The notes: generated from the sequence alone by a model not told the origin. Positions 1-8,768 are shown, counted from the first letter of the stretch. The stretch: 64,000 nt of DNA from Streptomyces sp. CB01635 (GCF_002803065.1 NZ_NNBL01000017.1:107868-171867), one strand, 5' to 3'. Program-made: numbers and translations.

Positions 1-6
1 GCGCAC

Positions 7-1131
7 GTGACGGCCCGCCTCGCCGAACTGGCCCCCGGATACGACCAGTCGGCGACGTTCCCCGCCAAATCACTCGAGGCCGTCCACGGCGCCGGACTGC
101 TCACCGCCACCGTCGGCGAGCGGTACGGCGGCCGAGGCGCCGGGTTCGCCGAGACCGCGCGCATCCTGCACACGCTCGGCCAGGGAGACCCGTCCGTCGC
201 CCTGATCACGGCGATGACGCTCAACACCCACGCCCGGCAGGCCGCGCAGCCGCACTGGCCCGACGAGGTGTACGCGCGGGTACTCAAGGAGTCCGAAGAG
301 CGACCGGTTCTCATCAACCACGCGCGCGTGGAGCCCGATCTCGGCTCCCCCGCGCGTGGCGGCCTGCCCGCGACGCGCGCCCGGCGCACCGCCGACGGCT
401 GGTCAGTCAGTGGCCGCAAGCGGTTCGTGACCGGCGCCGACGGGCTCGACTGGTTCCTCGTATGGGCCACCACCGACGAGCCGGAGCCGCGCGTGGGCAC
501 CTTCCTGGTCCCGGGCGGCTCCCCCGGCATCGAGATCACCGACCGGTGGGACCAGCTGGGGCTGCGCGCGAGCGGCAGCCACGATGTGGAGTTCCGCGAG
601 GTGCAGATCCCGTACGAGCACGTCGTCGGCCTGGGCCCGCACGGTCCCTCCTCCGAGCAGGACAACCGGGCGGGCGCGGCCCTCCATCTGCCGCTGGCCG
701 CGCTCTACCTGGGTGTCGCGCGGGCCGCGCAGGCCTTCTTCCACACCTTCGCGCACTCCCGCGTGCCCGCCAATCTCGGTCATTCAGTGGCCCGTACGGA
801 ACGCTTCCGGCGGACAGCCGGGGAGATCGAGGTGCTGCTCGGCGCGGCCGAACAGCTGGTGTTCGACGGTGCCGCCCGGGTCGACGCCGGCGACTCCTCG
901 TACACCCCGGAGCAGGCACTCGGCGCGCGCGTACTGGCCGACCGCCACGGCGTACGGGCCGTGGAGCTGGCCGTACGCCTGCTCGGCAATCCGGGCCTGG
1001 CCCGAGGCAACCCCTTGGAACGGCACTTCCGCGACATCCAGTGCGCGCCTGTGCACGCACCCCAGGAGGACATATCCCTGCTCGCGATCGGAACGAAGGC
1101 ATTGAACGACACGAAGGCACAGGACCTGTGA
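7..1131 (+). CDS. Acyl-CoA dehydrogenase family flavoprotein (5' end may lie outside the window)
   Basis: The 374 readable residues show the acyl-CoA dehydrogenase layout: an N-terminal helical domain with the YGGRGAGF loop, a central beta domain (FVTGADGLDWF, and LGLRASGSHDVEF, the usual flavin and substrate region), and a C-terminal four-helix domain ending near LLAIGTKALN. Family members oxidise acyl-CoA thioesters with FAD. Some relatives (SfnC, DszC) act instead as flavin-dependent monooxygenases on sulfur compounds, and which applies here cannot be told. The GTG at base 7 is the first start seen, but the frame is open to the left edge, so the gene probably begins upstream. Its stop overlaps the GTG of the FAD oxidase gene in a GTGA, which indicates a translationally coupled pair. 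Confidence 0.85.
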   Translation: MTARLAELAPGYDQSATFPAKSLEAVHGAGLLTATVGERYGGRGAGFAETARILHTLGQGDPSVALITAMTLNTHARQAAQPHWPDEVYARVLKESEERPVLINHARVEPDLGSPARGGLPATRARRTADGWSVSGRKRFVTGADGLDWFLVWATTDEPEPRVGTFLVPGGSPGIEITDRWDQLGLRASGSHDVEFREVQIPYEHVVGLGPHGPSSEQDNRAGAALHLPLAALYLGVARAAQAFFHTFAHSRVPANLGHSVARTERFRRTAGEIEVLLGAAEQLVFDGAARVDAGDSSYTPEQALGARVLADRHGVRAVELAVRLLGNPGLARGNPLERHFRDIQCAPVHAPQEDISLLAIGTKALNDTKAQDL

Positions 1132-2519
1132 CAACACCGGCAGCACCGGCAGCACCCGCGACCACCACGTCCGCCAGGCTCCTCGGCCTCCTCGCCCGCG
1201 ACCTGGCCCCCGACCGGCTCACCACCGACCCACCCACGCTCGCCGCGCACGCCACCGACCGCTCCGGCACACGGCCCGACGGCATCCCCCTGGCAGTCGT
1301 ACACGCCCAGCGGACCGAGGACGTGACCGTCACCCTCCGGCACGCGCACGCCCTGCGCGTGCCGGTGGTCCCCCGTGGCGCGGGCACCGGCCTCTCGGGA
1401 GGGGCGACGGCGGGCGAGGGCGACCTCGTCCTGGATCTGTCCGGGATGAACCGCATTCTCGAACTGTCGCCGGACGACCAGCTCGCGGTCGTCGAACCCG
1501 GCGTGATCACAGCGGAGTTGGACAGGGCGGCAGCCGCACACGGGCTGCGCTATGCGCCCGATCCGGCGAGCGCGGCCCTGTCCACGATCGGCGGGAACAT
1601 CGCGACCAACGCCGGTGGGCTGCGGTGCGCGAAGTACGGGGTGACGCGGGACAGCGTGCTCGGCCTGGAGGTGGTGCTCGCGGACGGCACGGTCGTACGC
1701 ACCGGCCGCCGTACGGTCAAGGGCGTCACCGGCTACGACCTCACGGCCCTGCTCACCGGCTCCGAGGGCACGCTCGCCGTGATCACGTCGGCGACACTGC
1801 GGCTGCGGCCCGTCCCGGTGGCGACGGCCACGCTCGCCGCGTACTTCGCCTCCTTCGAGGCCGCTGCCGAGGCCACGTACGCAATCGGGCGGGCCGGGGT
1901 CGAACCCGCTCTGGCGGAGCTGGTCGACGGGCCGGTGCTACACGCCATCGACCCCGCGCTGCGCGAGCGCGGCTCGGCCCTGCTGCTCGTGCAGTGCGAC
2001 GGCGCGGGCGCGGCGGCCGAGGCGGAGACGGTCGCCCGGCTCCTCGCCCCGCTGGCCACGACGGTCGAGACGACGGCGGACCCGGCCGAGGCCGAGGCCC
2101 TGCTCGCCGCCCGTCGGCTGGCCCTGCCCGCGCTGGAACGCCTCGGCCGTCCACTGATCGAGGACATCGCGGTGCCCCGTTCCCGGCTGGCGGAAGCGGT
2201 CACCGAGATCCGCGCCATCTCCATACGCCACGACGTGCCCGTCTTCACCATCGCGCACGCGGCGGATGGAAACCTCCATCCGATCATCGTCGTGGACCCT
2301 TCGCTGCCGGGGCTCCCGGACGCCGCCTGGGAGGCGGCCGGAGAGATCTTCGCGCTGGCCCTGCGGCTGGGCGGCACGCTCACAGGCGAGCACGGGGTGG
2401 GTGTCCTGAAACGGCAGTGGGTGGCGGACGAACTAGGGCCCGCGGCGCATGCGTTGCAGCGACGGCTGAAGGATGCCTTCGACCCGCAGGGGATCCTCAA
2501 TCCGGGTAAGAGCCTCTGA
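1128..2519 (+). CDS. FAD-binding oxidoreductase, GlcD / D-2-hydroxyacid dehydrogenase type
   Basis: This 463-residue protein carries the PCMH-type FAD-binding domain in its first half: PRGAGTGLSGG, then STIGGNIATNAGG, then GSEGTLAVIT. The FAD-oxidase C-terminal domain follows, ending in GEHGVGVLKR and DPQGILNPGKSL. Family members oxidise D-2-hydroxy acids such as glycolate or D-lactate in the cytoplasm or at the membrane. The frame runs open far upstream (to 462), but the GTG at 1128 overlaps the stop of the preceding dehydrogenase gene (GTGA). It gives a normal family length, so it is taken as the start. The pairing suggests a short catabolic operon whose substrate cannot be inferred. Confidence 0.85.
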   Translation: MTTPAAPAAPATTTSARLLGLLARDLAPDRLTTDPPTLAAHATDRSGTRPDGIPLAVVHAQRTEDVTVTLRHAHALRVPVVPRGAGTGLSGGATAGEGDLVLDLSGMNRILELSPDDQLAVVEPGVITAELDRAAAAHGLRYAPDPASAALSTIGGNIATNAGGLRCAKYGVTRDSVLGLEVVLADGTVVRTGRRTVKGVTGYDLTALLTGSEGTLAVITSATLRLRPVPVATATLAAYFASFEAAAEATYAIGRAGVEPALAELVDGPVLHAIDPALRERGSALLLVQCDGAGAAAEAETVARLLAPLATTVETTADPAEAEALLAARRLALPALERLGRPLIEDIAVPRSRLAEAVTEIRAISIRHDVPVFTIAHAADGNLHPIIVVDPSLPGLPDAAWEAAGEIFALALRLGGTLTGEHGVGVLKRQWVADELGPAAHALQRRLKDAFDPQGILNPGKSL

Positions 2520-2599
2520 CCAGCGTCTTCCCGCAGTGGCTGCGCCGGCGCTGCGCCTGCCGATGATTCATCCGCCCAGGTCACCCGTTCCCAGCCGGG

Positions 2600-2864
2600 G
2601 TCAGCGACCGCGTCCTGGGTCACTCAGGCGATCAAGAACATGGCCATGGACCCGGAAGACGCTGGCACCAAGGCCAAGTTCGTCATCCGCGACCGCGACG
2701 CGAAGTACCCCGCCGTCATCGACGAGGTCCTCGCCGGCGCCGGCATCCGAACCATTCTCACGAGCATCCGGATGCCATGCATGAACTCGGTCATGGATGC
2801 TGACCAGCAGAGCGGTGCGCCCGAGCGGGAGGTACTCCATCGTCGCTACGCTCACGCCGGGTAG
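2600..2864 (+). pseudogene. Integrase-core transposase remnant
   Basis: The peptide reads SWVTQAIKNMAMDPEDAG, FVIRDRDAKYPAVIDEVLA and TSIRMPCMNSVM. This is the middle of the rve integrase domain of IS3/IS481-like transposases; the second catalytic Asp lies in RDRDAKY, and the expected Glu-containing MNSxxERW is disrupted after MNSVM. The N-terminal DNA-binding part and the C-terminus are absent, and the tail runs into the 3' end of the opposite-strand reductase gene. It is a decayed fragment that probably marks an old insertion next to the reductase/regulator pair. Confidence 0.7.
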
Positions 2865-3448
2865 GGAGCGGCGTTGCGCGCAGACCGGAGCGCGGCAGCC
2901 CACCAGGCCAATTGGTCGAGCAGCGTCTTGGCGTACCCGGGGGCCTCAGGGGCGAGGGGATGGCCGTCCTGCCACGCCGTGAAGTAGTTCGGAAAGGCCA
3001 GACCATCGCGAATCGTCACCGCGTGCAACTCGGTCAGCACGTTCTCCAGGTGCAGCACCGCGTGCCGACCACCTGCTGCACCGCCGTAGCTGACGAAGGC
3101 GACGGGCTTGGCCGTCCACTGGGTGAAATGCCAGTCGATGGCCGCCTTCAACGACGCGGGATAGCTGTGGTTGTACTCCGGGGTGACCACGATGAACGCG
3201 TCAGCGTTCTCCAGAGCCGACGTCAGTGCCGCCATCCCTGCCGGACGGGGGTAGTCATCGCCGGCGAACTTCGGCGATGCCGCAGGCAGCGCCAACGGGA
3301 TGTCGATCTCGGCCAGATCGACGACTTCCACATCGAAACCACCGTGAATGCCTGCCTGTTCGACGACCCACGAGGCCACAACGGGGCCGAAACGTCCATC
3401 CCGGACGCTTCCGACGATGATCACCAGCTTGTGCTTAATCTTTTCCAT
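2852..3448 (-). CDS. NADPH-dependent FMN reductase family protein
   Basis: This is a 198-residue flavodoxin-like protein. It begins HKLVIIVGSVRDGRFG, the phosphate-binding loop for FMN (GSxRxxR type), and contains VVTPEYNHSYPASLKAAIDW and VSYGGAAGGRHAV, the hallmark FMN-binding segments of the YieF/ArsH/azoreductase-like group. Such enzymes reduce FMN or quinones with NAD(P)H in the cytosol. The ATG at 3448 is preferred over an upstream in-frame start at 3508 because homology begins at MEKIKHK and a GTGGTGGGC purine stretch precedes it. The gene is divergent from an XRE-type regulator at 3561, and a perfect inverted repeat lies between them, which suggests regulation by that neighbour. Confidence 0.85.
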   Translation of the reverse strand: MEKIKHKLVIIVGSVRDGRFGPVVASWVVEQAGIHGGFDVEVVDLAEIDIPLALPAASPKFAGDDYPRPAGMAALTSALENADAFIVVTPEYNHSYPASLKAAIDWHFTQWTAKPVAFVSYGGAAGGRHAVLHLENVLTELHAVTIRDGLAFPNYFTAWQDGHPLAPEAPGYAKTLLDQLAWWAAALRSARNAAPYPA

Positions 3449-3493
3449 GCCCACCACGATCAGGCCGCTCCGTGGCTCCAGCCAGACCGTATT

Positions 3494-3520
3494 CAGGCTG
3501 GCCCCCACAGGGCCAGCCTG
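3494..3520. promoter_or_regulatory. Perfect 11-bp inverted repeat in a divergent intergenic region, candidate operator
   Basis: CAGGCTGGCCC and GGGCCAGCCTG are separated by 5 bases (CCACA). The repeat sits between the reductase start (3448) and the XRE regulator start (3561). A TATGCT at 3549-3554 lies six bases before the regulator ATG, so that transcript may be leaderless. An operator for the regulator is an inference from position and symmetry; a hairpin in the reductase leader RNA is the alternative. Confidence 0.5.
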
Positions 3521-3560
3521 AGCACTCCGCGATCAGCGGGCAGCACCCTATGCTCCCAAC

Positions 3561-4397
3561 ATGGGTACGCCGTTAGGGGACTTCATCCGGGCCAAGCGCG
3601 ACAGCACCCAGCCGGAATCGCTGGGCCTACCGGATCGCGGCCGCCGCCGGTCACCGGGTCTACGACGCCTGGATCTCGCCGCGCGGGCCGGCATCAGCGT
3701 CGAATACCTGACCCGCATCGAACAGGGCCGTGACCGTAATCCTTCTGTGGCGGTGGTGAACGCGCTGGCCGATGCGCTCAACCTCGACCCGTCGGAACGC
3801 AACCACCTGCGCTACCTCGCAAAGATCACTGGCGGCGAATGTTCCGCTCACACCCGGCCCGCACCGCCGCGCCGCGACGTCCGTCCGTCGGTCCTGGAGA
3901 CACTCCGCCTCCTTGAACCGGGGATCGCCATCGTGACCAACCGGCTGGGCGACATCCTCGCCCACACCGGCGGCTACGAGTCCGTGACCAGCGGAACCGG
4001 ACTGCTCGACGCCGACACCCCGAACCTCACCCGCTACCTCTTCACCGACCCTCGCGCCCGGACGTTCTTCGCCGACTGGGACGACGTCGCGGACGAGCAG
4101 GTCTTCGACCTGTGGCTCGCGCCGTCCGTCGAGAACTCCGAGTGGCTCACCCGAGAACTAGCCCCCATCGCCAGCCCCGACTTCACGCGCCGCCTGAACC
4201 GTCACGTGGTTCCGCAACGTGGAGCCCTCCGCCTCAACCACCCGTCCGGATGCGAGCTGCTGCTGCTCCGCGAGACGCTCGAACTCTCCTCGGGCGCTCA
4301 GCAACTGGTCGTCTTCCTCCCCGCGGACGAGAGGACGGCCCAGGCCGTCGACCAACTCCGCCGCCGGTCCCCCAGCCGGCTCCGGGTAATCTCCTGA
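3561..4397 (+). CDS. XRE-family transcriptional regulator with MmyB-like ligand-binding domain
   Basis: The 278-residue protein has an N-terminal lambda-repressor-type helix-turn-helix at about residues 35-80 (LDLAARAGISVEYLTRIEQG, then NPSVAVVNALADAL). It is followed by the MmyB-like PAS-fold domain (LLEPGIAIVTNRLGDILAHT, and LNRHVVPQRGALRLNHP). This architecture is very common in Streptomyces, where such proteins usually sit divergent from the oxidoreductase gene they control; MmyB domains are proposed to bind small ligands such as fatty acids. The start follows a TATGCT -10-like element with no obvious ribosome-binding site, consistent with leaderless translation. The likely target is the divergent FMN reductase. 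Confidence 0.9.
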   Translation: MGTPLGDFIRAKRDSTQPESLGLPDRGRRRSPGLRRLDLAARAGISVEYLTRIEQGRDRNPSVAVVNALADALNLDPSERNHLRYLAKITGGECSAHTRPAPPRRDVRPSVLETLRLLEPGIAIVTNRLGDILAHTGGYESVTSGTGLLDADTPNLTRYLFTDPRARTFFADWDDVADEQVFDLWLAPSVENSEWLTRELAPIASPDFTRRLNRHVVPQRGALRLNHPSGCELLLLRETLELSSGAQQLVVFLPADERTAQAVDQLRRRSPSRLRVIS

Positions 4398-4649
4398 CTC
4401 CCCTTGACCCCACGGGACCCGGGCCGGATCGCAAATTTGGACATACGACAGCGAGCACGACTAGGCGGCACCCTCCACGAATACCAACATGCGGCCTGAC
4501 CAGCATGGATGAGGTATTCGGCAAGCGCACCGCACTGGGCATAGCGCCAAGTTCACGGCGAACTCAAAAGGGGCGCGCGCGTCGTAGGGACCACACCTCC
4601 GCCCGCCGGGCCGATCGGGACGGCGCCGTGCGCCGCCGGTCGTCGTCAA

Positions 4650-5396
4650 TCACAAAGGCCTCGGCCCGCTGCCTGTTCCTGGCGTGCGCACCTGAAGGAT
4701 CCGGGTGCGAGTGCGCAGGGTGAAGCCGATCGACTGGTACAGGCGGATCGCCGTCTTGTTGGTGGCCGCGGCATGCAGGAACGGTGTCTCCCCGCGTTCT
4801 CTGATGCCCGCCGCGACCGCGCGTACCAGTCGCGTCGCGAGGCCCTGCCCGCGGTGGGCCGGGTCGGTGCAGACCGCGCTGATCTCCGTCCAGCCGGGCA
4901 GCCGCAGCCGTTCACCGGCCAGCGCGATCAGCCTCCCCTGTTGCCTGATGCCCAGGTAGGTGCCGAGCTCCACGGTCCGTGCGAGGAACGGCCCCGGTCG
5001 GGTGCGGGCGACCAGCTCAAGGATCTCCGGTACGTCGCCGGGCCCAAGCCGCACCGCCTCCGGCGCGTGCTCGGGCCGGAGGGACACATCGACCAGCTGG
5101 ACTCCGCGCCCGCCACCGACCACCTCCCACCCCGACGGAACCCGGTCAACCCCCTTCACACGCACGGTCGTCGACGGTCCGGCGAGCGTGTGCAGGTCCG
5201 CCCAGGCGGCGGGGTCCGCGGGATCGGCGAGCGCGGCGAACCCGTACATGTCCGCCGGGTAGCGGGCAGCCCTGCCCAGCCTCTCGGCGAAGTGGATGTG
5301 TGGTCCGGTCAGGGCGGCCCAAACGGCGTTGTCCAGATGTCGTGTGTTCGGGGTGATCGCGGCTCCGTCGCCACGAACGTCGATCGGATACGCCAC
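4650..5396 (-). CDS. GNAT family N-acetyltransferase
   Basis: In this 248-residue protein the acetyl-CoA-binding GNAT core is in the C-terminal half. ISAVCTDPAHRGQGLATRLV is the beta4 / pyrophosphate-loop motif (Q/RxxGxG/A as RGQGLA), followed by HAAATNKTAIRLYQSIGF, motif B with the Asn and Tyr typical of the fold. The N-terminal 110 residues are a divergent half resembling the FR47-like two-domain group. The substrate is unknown. It stands alone on the minus strand, with about 250 bases of noncoding DNA separating it from the XRE gene. Confidence 0.85.
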   Translation of the reverse strand: MAYPIDVRGDGAAITPNTRHLDNAVWAALTGPHIHFAERLGRAARYPADMYGFAALADPADPAAWADLHTLAGPSTTVRVKGVDRVPSGWEVVGGGRGVQLVDVSLRPEHAPEAVRLGPGDVPEILELVARTRPGPFLARTVELGTYLGIRQQGRLIALAGERLRLPGWTEISAVCTDPAHRGQGLATRLVRAVAAGIRERGETPFLHAAATNKTAIRLYQSIGFTLRTRTRILQVRTPGTGSGPRPL

Positions 5397-5751
5397 GGAA
5401 CAGGGGCCTTTCGTGATGCGTGAGCGGGCATCGAGTTGCGACGGACCGGGCGCCGTACAGGAAGGACGGGGGTGGTCTCCTCACATCTCGAGGGATGGTG
5501 AGGGAACGTCAAAAGCATCGACACGCGCAGGCATCCACCCGTGCCAGATCCACGTACAACCTGCGGTAGAGCGCTTGAGGGCTTTGGCTCACCTGCCCAT
5601 GTCTAGCAGGCAGACGACCGAGGATTCATTGCAGAGGCATGAACTTTGACGGCCCGGCCGCAGAAGTCAACTGCCGCTGTCCAGGCACTTTCTTCAGCAA
5701 TACCCGCTTCGTGATTGCCGAGCACAACCCACTCGGCCGGGGAGCGGCTGC
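5397..5751. other. Noncoding gap
   Basis: I find no credible gene, RNA or repeat here. It should contain the promoter of the leftward acetyltransferase gene and the decayed 3' flank of the truncated binding-protein gene. Confidence 0.5.
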
Positions 5752-6297
5752 CTATCGCCCCGGGGAACGCGCGGGCCGCGTTTCCGGGGCGACGGCCGGT
5801 CCTCGGCGTCGACCTGGGCAGGTCCGGCCTGGCGGCGAACGGCTGCCAGCCCTTCGCTGCAGGGAGTCACGTCGGGTGGGCCACGGCTGAGCGTAGTTGG
5901 CGGTGAACGTCCACTTCTTGGCGTCCTTGTCGGACGTCCACTCGGTGGCGAGCCGGGGCTGGAGTCCGAAGTCCTTGTCCAACCAGACCAGATAGTCGGC
6001 GACGAGCTGAATGATGGCGACCGCCGAGCCGTCGTACGCGGTGACCGGGTCCACGAAGGTGGGCGGCGGGGGCGTGCCGTCGCGTAGGGTGCCGCCCCTC
6101 TTCGCGGGCCCGTTGGGCTTGCTGCCGCCGGACTTGGTGTCGCCGGGTGCGCAGGCGGCGAGCAGCGCGGCCAGCGAACCGGCTCCGACGGCGGCCAGGA
6201 AGCCGCGGCGGGAGGTGCCGGGCAGGACCTCCCGCCAGACGCGCGGCGGGGCGCCGACGGTGGTACCGGGGTCGTTCCCGGTGAGCGGTCCAGGCAT
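5752..6297 (-). pseudogene. Truncated peptide/nickel-type ABC substrate-binding lipoprotein
   Basis: The N-terminus has a twin-arginine signal (TSRRGFLAAVGAGS) running into a lipobox (LLAACAPG). The start of an SBP_bac_5-type protein follows: RGGTLRDGTPPPPTFVDP, DYLVWLDKDFGLQPRLATEW and WTFTANYAQ. Family members are about 500-550 residues, but homology stops after roughly 145 and the remaining 35 codons (from about base 5870 leftward) look like random sequence. No permease or ATPase genes are nearby, so this is a 3'-deleted remnant. The intact peptide-type transporter at 13.5-18.6 kb is a separate system. Confidence 0.75.
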
Positions 6298-6360
6298 GGC
6301 GATGTCTCCAGGGGAGGGAGATGAGCGGGTGAGGGGACGCCGCGTACGGAATCAGTCGGC

Positions 6361-6405
6361 GGGCACCGGCGGGCACCGGCGGGCACCGGCGGGCACCGGC
6401 GGGCA
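6361..6405. repeat. Tandem repeat of GGGCACCGGC
   Basis: Four perfect head-to-tail copies of the 10-mer GGGCACCGGC are followed by a partial fifth copy. They lie just upstream of the truncated binding-protein gene, in its probable 5' region. Slippage-prone; no function can be read from it. Confidence 0.9.
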
Positions 6406-6787
6406 GCATGGAGCGACGGCCGGCGATACGTAGGTGTGCCACCGGCACCGAGCCGACACTGATGTGCCATCGGCCCACCGGGCCGATACTGCGGAAATGA
6501 GCGTGCCGGGAGACGCGCAGCGCCGGGGCGCTGCGACGCGCGAGCGGCTTGCGCAGGCGCGCGTGGCCTACCGGATCAGTCAGCCGTACACCGGCACGCG
6601 ACCACACGCAGCAGGTCCACATGGAGCCTGCGCGTCAGAAGAGTGGTCGCTGTCGTCGTCACCCGTCATTCCTACCGAGCCCGCCCGGACGCCCGCAACG
6701 GTCCAGCTGTTTCAGCTTCGAGACAGCTGCATGACGTCACGTCGATTACCCTCCCCTGGCCGGCACTTGGGTGCCTACGCTGGTCGG

Positions 6788-7574
6788 GTGGCCATCGATC
6801 AAGGCGATCTCCGCACCCCCCAGGACGGCCCTCCCTCCGTAGAAGACCTGGTTCACTCCGCCAGGTCCCGGCTGGACCGACTCACACCCGAACGGGCCGT
6901 CACCGAACTGGCCCACGGGGCGCTGCTGGTGGACCTGCGCCTTGAGCCAACGAGGCGGCTTGGAGGTGAGATCCCCGGCTCTCTGCTCCTGGACCGCAAC
7001 GACCTGGAGTGGCGGCTCGACCCGTGCAGCAAATGGCGCATCGAGGAAGCGGTCGATCACGATCTGCGGGTCATCCTCATGGACAGCCGGGGCGATGTCT
7101 CCAGCATGGCCGCGGTCGGCCTCCATGTGCTGGGGCTGCGCCGCACCACTGATGTGATTGGCGGATTCGACGCCTGGCAACGGGCGGGGTGCCCGGTGGT
7201 CCACAGCGTCACGATGACCGGTTCGTACGTCGGGGTGCCCGGCGGGGCGATAGTGCTGGATCACGGCGGTCAGGGAATGGTGGTCAACGGCCGGCCAGTA
7301 CCGCTGACCCGCCTGGAGTTCAAGGTGATGGCCACGCTGCTACGGGCAAGCGGCGGTGTGGTCTCACGGGAGCAGTTGCGGGCCGACATCGGCGACTGGG
7401 CCGGCAGCCGCAGCCGCTCGGTGGACCTCCATGTCCACCGCATACGCCGTAAGTTGGGCCGTGAACTGGCCGCCTCGCTCACCACGGAATGGGGGGGTTG
7501 GCTTCCGGCTGCGCACGGGGGGCGCGACGGAGGACGAACCGGGGCGCGAGAGCGATCCGAGGCGGGACGATTGA
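6788..7574 (+). pseudogene. Rhodanese-like domain fused to OmpR/PhoB-type winged helix, frameshifted near its end
   Basis: From the GTG at 6788 the first ~120 residues form a rhodanese fold (ALLVDLRLEP, GEIPGSLLLDRNDLEWRLD, then ILMDSRGDVSSMAA, GGFDAWQRAGCPV). After a linker comes a transcriptional-regulatory C-terminal domain (VPLTRLEFKVMATLLRASGG, VDLHVHRIRRKLG). The rhodanese catalytic Cys position (normally CxxGxxS) appears to be Asp, so the domain is probably a ligand or protein sensor, not a sulfurtransferase. In the run of seven Gs at about 7493-7499 the frame changes. Removing one G restores TEWGVGFRLRT, the conserved end of the winged helix, with a stop at 7574. Unshifted, the frame runs on to 7750 with unrelated sequence. 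A TACGCT at 6777-6782 suggests leaderless transcription. A sequencing error in the G run is possible. Confidence 0.7.
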
Positions 7575-7791
7575 GGACGAGGCGCGTCGGCTCGGGAGGA
7601 GGCGTGCGGGGCTCAGGGCTGTGTTTGGGTGTGCCCGCGTTGCAGCGCGGGTCGGAAAGGTACGCCCATGGTCAACGTAGTCACCGCCGACAGCTCCACC
7701 AGTCCGCTCTTTGCGCGTCGGATCGAGCTGGGCGGGAGGCCTACGGGTAGGTTCCGCCGGGCGCCCGCGGAGCCGGCGCATCAGGGGCGGG

Positions 7792-8706
7792 CTATTCGCG
7801 AGTGATCGCGCTGCCGAGGGAGCCCGCCTGGGCCCGCAATGACGCGTGCAAGGCCCGCACGGCCCTCGGCACGTCGCCCGTGCGGCGCTGCAACACCACC
7901 AGCACGCGTGTCGTCTCATCAAGAAGCGGTCGGTACGTGATCAGGCCCGCCCGCTCCAGCGGGTCGCCCGCCACGCTGAAGTCGGGCAGCAACGTGACGC
8001 CCAGGCCCTCGGCGACCAGGACCTTGCCGAGTTCGGCGCCGTCCGTGGAGTAGGCGAACTGCGGGGCGCTGCCGCTGAACAGCCGGTGGGCGTAGCGGTG
8101 CATGACATAACCCGTGCGCATCCCGATCAACGGGACCCCCGCCAGGTCGGCGGGGGCGAGGGCGCTCCGCTCGGCCAGTGGGTCGTCGGCGCGCAGGCAC
8201 ACCACCGGGCGGCCGCGCAGCAACTCGGTCGTGTGCAGGTCGGGCGGAGTGTCGTCGCCGTCGAGGTAGTTGACCAGACCGAGGTCGAAGCGGCCCTCGC
8301 GCAGACCCCGGTGGATGTCGTCCTGTTGCGAGCCGACCATTTCGACCTGCGTCGCTGGGTGTTCGGCGCGGAAGTCGCGGACAGCGGGCACGAGGAGCGG
8401 AACCGTCGCCGCGTTCACCGTGCCGACCCGTACCATCCGGCTGCTGTGGTGCTGGTCGTGCGCCGCGCGGCGCAGTCGGTCCACAGATTCCAGGACACCG
8501 ATGATGTGGGGCAGCAGCTCCCGCCCCTCGTCGCTGACCTTGGCACCCGAGCGGTGCCGGTCGAGCAGTGCGACGCCCAGTTCACGCTCCAGGTTGCGCA
8601 CCGTCTCGCTCAACGCGGGCTGGGAGATGTGCAGTTCGGACGCCGCGCGGCGCAGCGAGCCGAGCCGGGTCACCGCCTCGATGTACTCCAGCTGTTCGGT
8701 CCGCAC
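7792..8706 (-). CDS. LysR-family transcriptional regulator, divergent from the sulfur operon
   Basis: This is a 304-residue LysR protein. The N-terminal winged helix reads YIEAVTRLGSLRRAASELH then ISQPALSETVRNLERELG, and the periplasmic-binding-like effector domain begins at MVRVGTVNAATVPLLVPAV. The GTG at 8706 is chosen because an AAGGAG Shine-Dalgarno lies 6 bases upstream and it gives the standard LysR N-terminus; the frame remains open upstream to 8994. The gene is divergent from the leader-peptide, FMN reductase, SfnC and SsuD operon. CysB/Cbl/SsuR-like LysR proteins are classical activators of sulfur-starvation genes in other bacteria, so this is the candidate regulator of both sulfur operons here (inference). 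The palindrome at 8734-8747 lies between it and its target. Confidence 0.9.
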   Translation of the reverse strand: MRTEQLEYIEAVTRLGSLRRAASELHISQPALSETVRNLERELGVALLDRHRSGAKVSDEGRELLPHIIGVLESVDRLRRAAHDQHHSSRMVRVGTVNAATVPLLVPAVRDFRAEHPATQVEMVGSQQDDIHRGLREGRFDLGLVNYLDGDDTPPDLHTTELLRGRPVVCLRADDPLAERSALAPADLAGVPLIGMRTGYVMHRYAHRLFSGSAPQFAYSTDGAELGKVLVAEGLGVTLLPDFSVAGDPLERAGLITYRPLLDETTRVLVVLQRRTGDVPRAVRALHASLRAQAGSLGSAITRE

Positions 8707-8730
8707 CCGGATCTCCTTGCTACCCCCAAC

Positions 8731-8754
8731 GTGTAAGGGAAACCCTATCAGGGT
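8731..8754. promoter_or_regulatory. Candidate LysR operator upstream of sulfur operon 1
   Basis: GTGTAAGGGAAACCCTATCA contains the near-palindrome TAAGGG-AA-ACCCTA (8734-8747), followed by the overlapping ACCCTATCAGGGT. It begins exactly 75 bases before the leader-peptide ATG. A closely matching element occurs at the same distance before the second leader peptide (20136-20155). Its place upstream of the -35-like box fits an activator site. Confidence 0.6.
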
Positions 8755-8768
8755 CTCGTGATTACCGA

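Noticed and set aside
462..1127. A 222-codon extension of the GlcD-like gene upstream of 1128
   Set aside because: It overlaps the acyl-CoA dehydrogenase gene in another frame, is Arg/Pro-rich shadow sequence, and the GTGA overlap at 1128 gives the normal start.
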